A DNA stretch of 64,000 nt from Cognatundibacterium aquatile (lineage in GTDB: Bacteria > Pseudomonadota > Gammaproteobacteria > Burkholderiales > Burkholderiaceae_D), in the NCBI RefSeq assembly GCF_014699135.1, contig NZ_JACOFT010000003.1:310001-374000 (forward strand). The letters run 5' to 3'. The notes beneath the pieces are model-generated. The model saw nothing but the letters and a program-made list of their open reading frames with translations, was not told the DNA's origin and ran no database searches. Numbering within the stretch: the first letter of the stretch is position 1; each line of letters begins with the position of its first letter. The translations under genes and the position numbers were made by a program. This document shows positions 49,633 to 58,445 of the stretch, piece by piece.

Positions 49633-52062
49633 ATGAAAAAGCTCAAACTGGTGATGGTCGGGAATGGCATGGCGGGTGTACGCACGCTCGAAGAATTGCT
49701 GAAGATCGCCCCCGATCTGTATGACGTCACGGTCTTCGGTGCCGAACCTTACGCCAATTACAACCGGATTTTATTGTCGCCGGTACTGGCCGGTGAGCAG
49801 ACCATCAAAGACATTATGCTCAATGATGTGGATTGGTATGAAGAAAACCATATCACGCTGCATCTGGGGAAAAAAGTCGTTCGTATCGATCGTGTGAAAC
49901 GGCTGGTGATTGCGGACGACGGTACGCAGACCGAATACGACAGACTCTTGCTGGCAACTGGCTCCACGCCGTTTATGCTGCCAGTGCCGGGGAAGGATTT
50001 ACAAGGCGTGATCGCCTATCGCGATATCCATGACACGAATGCGATGATCGCCGCTGCCGAGCAGCATACGCATGCAGTCGTCATCGGCGGCGGATTGCTC
50101 GGGCTGGAAGCGGCGAATGGCCTGAAAATGCGCGGCATGCAGGTGTCGGTCGTACATTTGCCGGGCTGGCTGATGGAAAGGCAGCTCGACCCGGTAGCAG
50201 GCAAGATGCTGCAAAAGTCACTCGAAGATCGTGGCCTGAATTTTTTACTCGAAAAAAATACCGAAGCCATACTCGGTGATGAACAGGGTCAGGTCAAAGC
50301 GATACGTTTTACTGACGGGCTGGAAATTCCGGCGCAACTGATCGTGATGGCGGTGGGTATACGTCCGAATACGGCGCTGGCTGAATCCGCAGGCTTGTAC
50401 TGCAATCGCGGCATCATCGTCAACGACACCATGCAAACCTATGATCCGCGTATCTATGCCGTCGGTGAATGCGTGAATCATCGTGGCACGGTGTATGGGC
50501 TGGTCGCCCCTTTGTTTGAAATGGCCAAGGTGTGCGCAAATCATCTGGCAAATTTCGGCATCGGTCGTTATCAAGGATCGGTGACATCCACCAAACTTAA
50601 AGTCACTGGCATTGATCTGTTTTCTGCCGGTGAATTCATGGGTGGCAACGATACCGAAGAAATCATTTTGTCCGACCCGATAGGCGGCGTTTACAAAAAG
50701 CTGGTGCTCAAAGATGACAAACTGATCGGCGCTTGTTTGTATGGCGATACGGTGGATGGCAGCTGGTATTTCAAACTGCTGCGCGAAGGAAAAAATATTG
50801 CAGAGATTCGCGACACGCTGATGTTTGGCGAATCGAATACCGGCGATGTCGGCCATGAAGGACATACCAAAGCCGCAGCGATGCCGGATAACGCTGAGGT
50901 CTGCGGCTGCAATGGCGTGTGCAAAGGCACTATCGTCAAGGCGATCAAAGAAAAAGGTTTATTCACGCTGGAAGATGTGCGCAAACACACGAAAGCCTCG
51001 GCTTCCTGCGGTTCGTGCACCGGGCTGGTCGAGCAGATCATTATGTTCACGGTGGGCGGCGATTATTCATCAACGCCGAAAGCCAAGGCGATGTGCAGTT
51101 GCACCGATCATTCACACGCTGTGGTACGGCAAACGATTAAAGAGCAGCATTTACTGACGGTGGCAGCCGTGCAGCAATTCATGAACTGGCGCACGCCGAA
51201 TGGTTGTGCTAGCTGTCGCCCAGCGCTGAATTATTATCTGATTTCCACCTGGCCGCGCGAAGCGATTGATGATCCGCAATCGCGATTCATCAATGAACGC
51301 TCGCATGCGAATATTCAGAAAGACGGTACTTACTCTGTGATTCCGCGCATGTGGGGCGGCGAAACCAATGCGTCCGAATTGCGCCGGATCGCGGACGTGG
51401 TCGATAAATATCAGATACCGACAGTGAAAGTCACCGGCGGTCAGCGTATCGATTTACTCGGTGTAAAAAAGCAGGATTTACCGGCGGTATGGAGCGATCT
51501 TGGCATGCCGTGCGGCCTAGCGTATGCCAAAGGTTTGCGTACTGTGAAGACCTGCGTCGGCAGCGAATGGTGTCGCTTTGGCACGCAGAATTCCACCCTC
51601 ATGGGACAACAACTGGAACGCGAACTGGCACGCATGTATGCGCCGCATAAGGTCAAGCTGGCGGTGTCCGGCTGCCCGCGTAACTGTGCAGAGGCGGGGA
51701 TTAAAGACGTTGGCGTGATCGGCGTCGATTCCGGTTGGGAAGTGTATGTCGGCGGCAATGGCGGTATCAAAACCGAGGTTGCGCAATTCTTTGTGAAGCT
51801 GAAAACGCATGAAGAAGTGATGGAATACACCGGTGCGTTTTTGCAGCTGTATCGTGAGGAAGGCTGGTATCTGGAACGCACCGTGCATTATCTGGCGCGG
51901 GTCGGTCTCGACTATGTGAAGAAGATCATTCTGGAAGATGAAGAGCGTCGTCAGGAACTTTACCAGCGCTTGCTGTTTTCGCTGGAAGGCGAGAGCGATC
52001 CGTGGCATGCACCTGAAAAAGCGCAAGTCGATACGCGCCAGTTCACCGCATTGACGGTGTGA
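49633..52062 (+). CDS. nirB: Nitrite reductase [NAD(P)H], large subunit
   Basis: The 809-residue enzyme reduces nitrite to ammonium in the cytoplasm. It has an FAD/NAD domain (VGNGMAGVRTLEEL at 9-22, VVIGGGLLGLEAANGL), two BFD-like [2Fe-2S] blocks (CGCNGVCKGTIV and SCGSCTGLVE), and siroheme/4Fe-4S motifs TCVGSEWCRFG and SGCPRNCAEAG. Order and length are complete. AGGGAC lies before ATG 49633, 33 bases after nrtD. Confidence 0.95.
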   Translation: MKKLKLVMVGNGMAGVRTLEELLKIAPDLYDVTVFGAEPYANYNRILLSPVLAGEQTIKDIMLNDVDWYEENHITLHLGKKVVRIDRVKRLVIADDGTQTEYDRLLLATGSTPFMLPVPGKDLQGVIAYRDIHDTNAMIAAAEQHTHAVVIGGGLLGLEAANGLKMRGMQVSVVHLPGWLMERQLDPVAGKMLQKSLEDRGLNFLLEKNTEAILGDEQGQVKAIRFTDGLEIPAQLIVMAVGIRPNTALAESAGLYCNRGIIVNDTMQTYDPRIYAVGECVNHRGTVYGLVAPLFEMAKVCANHLANFGIGRYQGSVTSTKLKVTGIDLFSAGEFMGGNDTEEIILSDPIGGVYKKLVLKDDKLIGACLYGDTVDGSWYFKLLREGKNIAEIRDTLMFGESNTGDVGHEGHTKAAAMPDNAEVCGCNGVCKGTIVKAIKEKGLFTLEDVRKHTKASASCGSCTGLVEQIIMFTVGGDYSSTPKAKAMCSCTDHSHAVVRQTIKEQHLLTVAAVQQFMNWRTPNGCASCRPALNYYLISTWPREAIDDPQSRFINERSHANIQKDGTYSVIPRMWGGETNASELRRIADVVDKYQIPTVKVTGGQRIDLLGVKKQDLPAVWSDLGMPCGLAYAKGLRTVKTCVGSEWCRFGTQNSTLMGQQLERELARMYAPHKVKLAVSGCPRNCAEAGIKDVGVIGVDSGWEVYVGGNGGIKTEVAQFFVKLKTHEEVMEYTGAFLQLYREEGWYLERTVHYLARVGLDYVKKIILEDEERRQELYQRLLFSLEGESDPWHAPEKAQVDTRQFTALTV

Positions 52063-52103
52063 TTTTTTCGTCGTTGCCAGCAAAAAAAATTAAAGGAAAC
52101 AGC

Positions 52104-52445
52104 ATGTCAGAACAATGGAAAATGGTGTGCCGGGTTGAGGATATTCCTGTGCTTGGTGCGCGTGTGGTTGAGCGTCAGATCAAACCGGATGTGGCGATTT
52201 TCAGAAACAGTGAAAACAAGATTTTTGCTTTGCTGGATCGCTGCCCGCATAAAGGCGGCCCTTTGTCGCAAGGGATAGTTTTCGGGGAGCGGGTTGCCTG
52301 CCCTTTGCATAACTGGAATATCGAATTGCCGACCGGCTGTGCGGTATCGCCGGATGAAGGGTGCACCCAGCGCTTTCGTCTGAAAGTTGAAAATGAGCAG
52401 GTATTTCTGGACGCCGAAGAGTTGCGCACGGCAGCGTCAGAATAA
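52104..52445 (+). CDS. nirD: Nitrite reductase small subunit
   Basis: The 113-residue Rieske-fold protein begins MSEQWKMVCRVEDIPVLGAR and retains CPHKGGPLSQG and CPLHNWNIEL, so the cysteine-histidine pairs of a [2Fe-2S] Rieske site are present. ATG 52104 follows AAAGGAAACAGC. It is the partner of NirB. Confidence 0.93.
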   Translation: MSEQWKMVCRVEDIPVLGARVVERQIKPDVAIFRNSENKIFALLDRCPHKGGPLSQGIVFGERVACPLHNWNIELPTGCAVSPDEGCTQRFRLKVENEQVFLDAEELRTAASE

Positions 52446-52455
52446 AGAAATACAG

Positions 52456-52535
52456 ATACTCCCCCCTATTTTTTAATATTTATGCTTAATGTCCTTATAA
52501 ATAAAGGGCGTTAAAAAATACTCCGGGGGAGTATA
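52456..52535 (-). repeat. Dispersed repeat, family A, copy 5 (80 bp), inside the nitrate operon
   Basis: It begins ATACTCCCCCC and ends ATACTCCGGGGGAGTATAT. Read on the minus strand its core is almost identical to copy 1. It lies in the 120-base gap between nirD and nasA, so it is transcribed and can form hairpins in the operon mRNA. Confidence 0.87.
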
Positions 52536-52565
52536 TTTATAGAGTGCAGGCAGCAAGGGGCAAGC

Positions 52566-55337
52566 ATGACGGAAATAAAATCGACCTGTTGCTATTGTGG
52601 CGTCGGCTGCGGCGTGCTGATTGCGACCGATGGCGCGCAGATCACCGGTGTTCGCGGCGACCCCGAACATCCGGCGAATGCAGGAAAATTATGCAGCAAG
52701 GGCAGCACGTTGCACTTGTCGGCACAGCCTGTGATTCAGCAGCAAGTGCGGGCGCTGTATCCTGAAATCCGTACCCAAAAAAATTTACCGCGCGTGCGCA
52801 GCGATTGGGACAGTACGCTGAATCTGATGGCAGAAAAATTCGCCGCGACGATACGCGAGCATGGGCCGGACAGCGTCGGCTTTTATATCTCGGGACAACT
52901 GCTGACGGAAGATTATTACGTCTTCAATAAGCTCGCTAAAGGCTTGATCGGTACGAATAATATCGACAGCAATTCACGCCTGTGTATGTCGAGCGCCGTT
53001 GCAGGGTACAAGCAAACGCTGGGTGCCGACGCGCCGCCGTGCAGTTATGAAGATATCGATCACGCCGAAGTGATTTTTATCGCCGGTTCTAACACGGCTT
53101 TTGCGCATCCGGTGTTGTACCGCCGCATAGAAGAAGCACGCAAAAATAATCCGCAGCTTAAAGTTATCGTTGCTGATCCGCGCCGCACCGATACTGCGCG
53201 TGACGCCGATCTGCATCTGGCGATTTTGCCGGGCACCGATGTGGCGCTGTTCAACGGCATGTTGCATCTGTGTTTGTGGGAAGAATTGACCGATACCGCG
53301 TTTATCGCAGCGCATACCGAAGGCTTTGCCGAGCTGCGGCAAACCGTGCGCGATTACACCCCTGCGATGGTCGCGCAAACCTGCGGCATCAAGGAAGCCG
53401 ATTTGCTGCAGGCGGCACGCTGGTTTGGCGGTTCGGCAGCATCCTTGTCTTTGTATTGTCAGGGCTTGAATCAGTCCTCATCCGGCACTGCAAAAAATGC
53501 CGCGCTGATCAATTTGCATCTGGCAACGCGTCAGATAGGCAAACCCGGAGCCGGGCCGTTTTCGCTGACCGGACAACCGAATGCGATGGGCGGGCGTGAA
53601 GTCGGCGGTATGGCGAATCTGATGTCAGCGCATCGCGATCTGAGCAATGCCGCTGACCGTGCCGAGGTCGCGCAATACTGGGGTGTGGATGAGGTGCCGG
53701 CAGCGCCGGGGAAAACGGCCGTTGAATTATTTGAAGCTGTGCGGGCAGGGCAGATCCGCCTGCTCTGGATCGTCTGTACCAATCCCGCGCAATCCATGCC
53801 CGAGCAAAATCTGATTCGTGAAGCGCTGTTAAAAGCCGACATGGTGATCGTGCAGGAAGCCTATACAACGACGGCGACGGTGCCTTATGCCGATGTGTTG
53901 TTACCGGCGACCAGCTGGGGCGAAAAATCCGGCACGGTCACGAATTCTGAACGACGTATTTCGCGCGTGAATGCGGCGCTGGCGGCACCGGCAGAAACGA
54001 AACACGACTGGCAAATTGCGACTTTGTTTGCGCAAAAACTGGCGCTGTTGCTGGATAAAAACAAGCCGGATTTTGCTTATGAAACGCCGGAACAAATCTG
54101 GAATGAACACCGCGACAGCACGCGTGGCCGCGACCTCGATATCACGGGCTTATCGTATGCCTTGTTAGAAGAACAAGGGCCGCAGCAGTGGCCATATCCA
54201 CAAGGTGCCAGCGCCGGTAAAGCAAGACTGTATGAAGATTATATTTTCGCGACGCCGAATGGCCGCGCGCGTTTTGTGAATACAGCGTATCAGGCGACTG
54301 CCGATAAAGTGGACCCACGCCATCCGTTTGCGTTGACGACAGGGCGGCTGCGCGATCAGTGGCATGGCATGAGTCGCACAGGCACTGTGCCGCAACTATT
54401 TGCCCATGCCGCTGAACCCGTGATCAATATGCATCCGCAGGATATGCAGCGGCGCTTCTTGAAAAACGGCGATCTGGTGCATGTCAGCAATCGTCGCGGC
54501 ACGCAGATTTTTGCCGTCAGCGAGAGCGATGATCTGCGCGCCGGGCAGACCTTTATCGCCATGCATTGGGGCGAGGAATTTATTTCCGGTCGCGGGCATG
54601 GACAACATGTGGCGTATGGCGTGAATGCCCTGATGTCGCCAGCGACAGATCCTGTGTCGCGCCAGCCGGAACTCAAACATGCCGCAGTGAAAATTATCAA
54701 AGCCGAATTGCCGTGGCGCTTTGTGGTGTTTGGCTGGATGGATGCGACGCAGATATACGCGGTGCAACAAGCACTGCGCCCGTATCTGCGGCAATTCACC
54801 TATGCGAGTTGCGTGCCTTTCGGGCGTGAAAAAAGCGGTTTGCTGTTTCGTGCGGCAGATGATGTCGTGCCTACTGCTGAACTGGTACAGGAAATCGAAA
54901 AATTATTCGGCATCGCTGGCGCTGCCGTGCTGCGTTATGACGATCAGCGGCGCGGCACCGGGCGACATATTGCGATTCGTGACGGACAGTTGCAGGCCGT
55001 CGCATTGACAGGCGATGTCTCTGCCGAAAGCTGGCTGAAACCTTATCTGATGGAGCAGGAGCCGGTGGCAAAACTGGGGCGTTTGCTGCTGATGCCAGGC
55101 GCGAATACACCACAAGGTTTTCAGGCAAAAGGCAAAGTGATCTGCACTTGTCTGAATGTCGCTGAAATCCAGATTGAGGATGCTCTGAATGGCGAGTTAA
55201 CACAGTCCGCCACGACGCCTGCCGATGTCTTGGCTGGACTGCAAAGCCGCCTGCGCTGCGGCACCAGTTGCGGCTCCTGCGTACCGGAAATCCGCCGCAT
55301 GATTGCATTGAAAAAAGCGGAAGTGCTTAGCGTATAA
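52566..55337 (+). CDS. nasA: Assimilatory nitrate reductase, catalytic subunit
   Basis: The 923-residue molybdopterin enzyme reduces nitrate to nitrite. It has an N-terminal 4Fe-4S motif (CCYCGVGCGV and KLCSKGS), the MGD-binding core (GTNNIDSNSRLCMSSAVAGY, GPFSLTGQPNAMGGREVGGM) and a C-terminal BFD-like [2Fe-2S] domain (CTCLNVAEIQ, LRCGTSCGSCVPEI). This fused iron-sulfur tail is typical of NasA-type enzymes that take electrons from a flavoprotein. No nasB or siroheme synthase gene follows. Confidence 0.95.
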   Translation: MTEIKSTCCYCGVGCGVLIATDGAQITGVRGDPEHPANAGKLCSKGSTLHLSAQPVIQQQVRALYPEIRTQKNLPRVRSDWDSTLNLMAEKFAATIREHGPDSVGFYISGQLLTEDYYVFNKLAKGLIGTNNIDSNSRLCMSSAVAGYKQTLGADAPPCSYEDIDHAEVIFIAGSNTAFAHPVLYRRIEEARKNNPQLKVIVADPRRTDTARDADLHLAILPGTDVALFNGMLHLCLWEELTDTAFIAAHTEGFAELRQTVRDYTPAMVAQTCGIKEADLLQAARWFGGSAASLSLYCQGLNQSSSGTAKNAALINLHLATRQIGKPGAGPFSLTGQPNAMGGREVGGMANLMSAHRDLSNAADRAEVAQYWGVDEVPAAPGKTAVELFEAVRAGQIRLLWIVCTNPAQSMPEQNLIREALLKADMVIVQEAYTTTATVPYADVLLPATSWGEKSGTVTNSERRISRVNAALAAPAETKHDWQIATLFAQKLALLLDKNKPDFAYETPEQIWNEHRDSTRGRDLDITGLSYALLEEQGPQQWPYPQGASAGKARLYEDYIFATPNGRARFVNTAYQATADKVDPRHPFALTTGRLRDQWHGMSRTGTVPQLFAHAAEPVINMHPQDMQRRFLKNGDLVHVSNRRGTQIFAVSESDDLRAGQTFIAMHWGEEFISGRGHGQHVAYGVNALMSPATDPVSRQPELKHAAVKIIKAELPWRFVVFGWMDATQIYAVQQALRPYLRQFTYASCVPFGREKSGLLFRAADDVVPTAELVQEIEKLFGIAGAAVLRYDDQRRGTGRHIAIRDGQLQAVALTGDVSAESWLKPYLMEQEPVAKLGRLLLMPGANTPQGFQAKGKVICTCLNVAEIQIEDALNGELTQSATTPADVLAGLQSRLRCGTSCGSCVPEIRRMIALKKAEVLSV

Positions 55338-55338
55338 A

Positions 55339-55379
55339 AAACACCGCGTGACGATGGAGTGCGTCATGCGATGTTTTTA
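55339..55379. terminator. Bidirectional terminator between nasA and lacI-type gene
   Basis: AACACCGCGTGACG pairs with CGTCATGCGATGTT (12 of 14 bases) and is flanked by A5 and T5 runs, closing the nitrate operon and the convergent regulator gene. Confidence 0.85.
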
Positions 55380-55411
55380 AAACTAATGAACAGATGAATA
55401 GCGTGCTGTTG

Positions 55412-56446
55412 TTAGCGGAAACGGCGTGTCGTTTCGCGTACGATGAGTTCCACCGGTGGCAGTTCGACATCGACTGGTTTGCCGCCGATCAGGCCGAGCA
55501 GGGCGGTGGTGGCGATCAGACCCATATCGTACAAAGGCTGGCGTATCGTTGTCAGCGGCGGCGTGGTGTAGAGCGAGCCGGGTAAATCATCGAAACCGAT
55601 TAAGGAAATGTCTTCTGGTACGCGTATGCCTTTGCGGTACAGGCTCAGGCGCACACCGTAAGCGATCAGATCGTTACCGGCGAAAATTGCGCTGAATTGT
55701 TGTTGCGTATCAAACAGGCGATTGACGGCCATCAGACCGCTGGCTTCATGGAAATCGCCTTCGACCACGAGGCCCGGTTCAAACGGAATATCTGCACTTT
55801 CCAGCGCTTGTTTGTAACCGGTAAGACGTTCATTCGCATCGGTATTATTCGAGGGGCCGGTCACAAAGGCGATGCGACGATGACCCAGTTCAATCAGATG
55901 GCGTACTGCCTGATAGGCGCCGTTCTGGTTATCGAGTTTAAAACCAATAGCGGTCGGGCTTTTCAGGGAGCGCCCGGTCGCCACGATGGGGCGTTGGGTC
56001 GCAAATTGCAGCACAGCTTTGTCTTCGATACGGCCGGATAACAGGATCAGGCCATCGACTTTGCGCGCCAGCAGCAATTTGATGCGTGCCGCTTCTTCAC
56101 TCGCGTTCCAGTGTCCGCTGACGATCACAGAGGCATAGCCTGTGCTGTTCAGACCGTCATCAACCCCGCGCAGAATTTCAGAGAAAAACGGGCTGGAAAT
56201 ATCCTGCACCACAATGCCGACGGTCATGGAGCGGCCGCTTTTCAGGCTTTGTGCGAGAGGGTTGGGTTCAAAGCCCATCTTTTTGATCGCATCTTCGACC
56301 GCTTTACGTTTTACGGCAGAAACCGTTGCGGTGCCATTTAAAATGCGTGATACCGTGCTTGGCGAGACGCCAGCTTCGCGTGCAACATCGAGCAGGGTAA
56401 CGGGATTGCTGCTAGTTTCATTCTCAGGCACTACTGATTTCTCCAT
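55412..56446 (-). CDS. LacI-family transcriptional regulator
   Basis: The 344-residue repressor has the LacI helix-turn-helix VTLLDVAREAGVSPSTVSRI and hinge, then a sugar-binding domain with GLILLSGRIEDKAV, HRRIAFVTGPSNNTDANERL and EDISLIGFDDLPGSLYTTPP. Four TGAAAACG-type operators downstream make it the likely controller of the halogenase, receptor and beta-glucosidase genes, with a sugar or glycoside as effector. Its own leader has unusual repeats. Confidence 0.92.
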   Translation of the reverse strand: MEKSVVPENETSSNPVTLLDVAREAGVSPSTVSRILNGTATVSAVKRKAVEDAIKKMGFEPNPLAQSLKSGRSMTVGIVVQDISSPFFSEILRGVDDGLNSTGYASVIVSGHWNASEEAARIKLLLARKVDGLILLSGRIEDKAVLQFATQRPIVATGRSLKSPTAIGFKLDNQNGAYQAVRHLIELGHRRIAFVTGPSNNTDANERLTGYKQALESADIPFEPGLVVEGDFHEASGLMAVNRLFDTQQQFSAIFAGNDLIAYGVRLSLYRKGIRVPEDISLIGFDDLPGSLYTTPPLTTIRQPLYDMGLIATTALLGLIGGKPVDVELPPVELIVRETTRRFR

Positions 56447-56457
56447 CCTAAAAAAAC

Positions 56458-56502
56458 GACAACTGAAACGACAAGCTGAAACAACAAGTGAAACGACAAG
56501 CT
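56458..56502 (-). repeat. Repeated TGAAACRAC units in the lacI-type leader
   Basis: TGAAACGAC, TGAAACAAC and TGAAACGAC occur at intervals of about 13-14 bases, preceded by a partial unit, directly upstream of the regulator start. An inverted repeat AGCCGGT-N9-ACCGGCT follows at 56517-56539. They may bind a regulator or shape the leader RNA. Confidence 0.6.
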
Positions 56503-56637
56503 TAGTGATGATCGCAAGCCGGTTAACACTGTACCGGCTGGTCTGACTTCACGCCAGAAACAGCCTTGATCAGCCACATTATCATCTGAAATGCGCCGCA
56601 GATAGTGAAGTTTTCTGAGGGTACTGTCAATGTGGTT

Positions 56638-58209
56638 TCAGGCGACTTTGCTATGCGGCGTTGCCATCGTATTCTTGTTGCACAAATGTTCAACCAGCAT
56701 GCGATGGTCTGGCAGGTTGCTCAATGCCCGTTCCGCCATTTGGGCGATGGTATGAAATTCCCTGCGTGCTTCTTCAAAGCGCGGATGCGACACGGGGTTG
56801 GCGTACATCTGTGTCTGAAATTCCATGCCGTACAACACATATTGCCAGCTCGAAGGCGGATACATTTCAAGATCGGTGATGAAGTCCATTCTGCCTGGTG
56901 GGCGGCATTTCCACATCGCCAGTTTTTCCTGCAGGCTTTCCGGTATCGATGCTGCGGCAGCGTTGTCACGCCAGAAAGCGTGATCCTGACGTTGGGTCAG
57001 ACAATAATGCATCTTGATGAAGTCGACGATGCGTTCGTAACGCGTTTTCATATGTGCGTTAAATGTCTTTGCCACCGGCGCGAGATCGCCGTTAAACGGA
57101 AACAGATAGCCGATCAGATAAGCGGCGGTTTCTATCAGCCCGACACCGGACGATTCCAGTGGCTCCAGAAAGCCACCGGACAAACCAACCGCAACGCAAT
57201 TTTTTATCCATTGTGTTTCGCGATAACCGACATTCAGCTTTAACAGGCGCGGCTCCAGATTGTCGGATGCCGCCCCTAAATAATTGCGCAGGATGTGTTC
57301 TGCCCGCTCTTCGCTGGTGTGGCGGCTGGAAAAAACATAACCGGTGCCACGTCTTTGTTGCAGGCCGATATCCCAGGTCCAACCCGCTTCATGCGCAGTG
57401 GAAATGGTGTAGGACGGAATTGGTGTGGTTTTCGTTGCATACGGAATCTGCATCGCAAGCGCGCGGTCAACAAACAGCACGTCGCTGAGTGAGCGAAACG
57501 GGGAACCCAGCGCATCACCGATCAGGCTGGCGCTGAAACCGGTGCAGTCAATATACAGATCCGCGCTCAGGCGCTGGGCATCGGTGGTGACAATGGCGGC
57601 GATCGCGCCATCAGCATCGAGCTCGGTATTCTTGACGGTTGCCAGCACATGTCTGACGCCAAGTGAACGAGCGTGTTCACCGAGCAAACGGGCAAAACTG
57701 CCAGCGTCAAAATGATAGGCGTAATTCATCGGGCCGAGGAAATCTTCATCGCTGAAACGCTTCGGTGCGCGGAAGGCATCGGCAACCCGTTTTTGCATAC
57801 TGACCGCCTGCGCAAATGGAATGTCGCTGCCAGCAGCGCCTTGCAACCAGTAGCTTAATAATTCAGGCCCGCCGGGGCGCTGACTCGGACTATTAAATGG
57901 ATGAAAATAATGATCGTGTCCGGGAGTTCCATGCGGGCGTACCCAGTCTACGAATTTGACACCTTGCTTGAACGTCGCATTGCATTCGCGCACAAAACGC
58001 GCTTCATCGATACCGATGGCGGCAAGCGTGCCGCGTATCGAGGGAAAACTGCCTTCGCCGACACCAATGATGCCGATTTCCCTGGATTCGATCAGTGTGA
58101 TCTGTATGCCGTTCTGTGCCTGACTACCCAGCGTGCGTGCGAGAAATGCTGCAGTGAGCCAGCCTGCCGTGCCACCGCCGACGATGAGGACATTTTTGAT
58201 TGGTTTCAT
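56638..58209 (-). CDS. Flavin-dependent tryptophan-halogenase-family protein
   Basis: The 523-residue flavoenzyme has the FAD motif VLIVGGGTAGWLTAAFLAR, a lysine in ATFKQGVKF at the place of the catalytic lysine of PrnA, and EPLESSGVGLIE with the second conserved glutamate. The halogenase signature WxWxIP reads WTWDIG here, with glycine for proline. It lies divergent from a TonB receptor and is framed by LacI operators, so the natural substrate may be imported through that receptor. AGGAGAC precedes ATG 58209. Halogenation itself is inferred from family. Confidence 0.85.
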   Translation of the reverse strand: MKPIKNVLIVGGGTAGWLTAAFLARTLGSQAQNGIQITLIESREIGIIGVGEGSFPSIRGTLAAIGIDEARFVRECNATFKQGVKFVDWVRPHGTPGHDHYFHPFNSPSQRPGGPELLSYWLQGAAGSDIPFAQAVSMQKRVADAFRAPKRFSDEDFLGPMNYAYHFDAGSFARLLGEHARSLGVRHVLATVKNTELDADGAIAAIVTTDAQRLSADLYIDCTGFSASLIGDALGSPFRSLSDVLFVDRALAMQIPYATKTTPIPSYTISTAHEAGWTWDIGLQQRRGTGYVFSSRHTSEERAEHILRNYLGAASDNLEPRLLKLNVGYRETQWIKNCVAVGLSGGFLEPLESSGVGLIETAAYLIGYLFPFNGDLAPVAKTFNAHMKTRYERIVDFIKMHYCLTQRQDHAFWRDNAAAASIPESLQEKLAMWKCRPPGRMDFITDLEMYPPSSWQYVLYGMEFQTQMYANPVSHPRFEEARREFHTIAQMAERALSNLPDHRMLVEHLCNKNTMATPHSKVA

Positions 58210-58292
58210 CCTTGTCTCCTGTAAATTTATTCACGCACTGCTGCGCATTATTGTTGTAATAACGTCATACTGAATTGATTTTACGGTATTTT

Positions 58293-58306
58293 TGAAAACG
58301 TTACCA
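58293..58306. promoter_or_regulatory. LacI-type operator 1
   Basis: TGAAAACGTTACCA is a one-sided match to the palindrome TGAAAACGTTTTCA and lies 84 bases upstream of the halogenase start. Confidence 0.6.
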
Positions 58307-58343
58307 TTTTTGATTTGACACGGATTTAAAACGGTAGGTATTA

Positions 58344-58357
58344 TGAAAACGATTTCA
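58344..58357. promoter_or_regulatory. LacI-type operator 2
   Basis: TGAAAACGATTTCA is a near-perfect palindrome about 90 bases upstream of the receptor start. It is identical to operator 4. Its spacing from operator 1 is 51 bases, so looping or joint repression of both divergent promoters is possible. Confidence 0.75.
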
Positions 58358-58445
58358 AATTAATTCAGCTTAACTAGAAATCACGGCCGGATAAATTACA
58401 TCGATCGACGAGTTCATCGCGACAAACATTAATATCAGGAGACAT

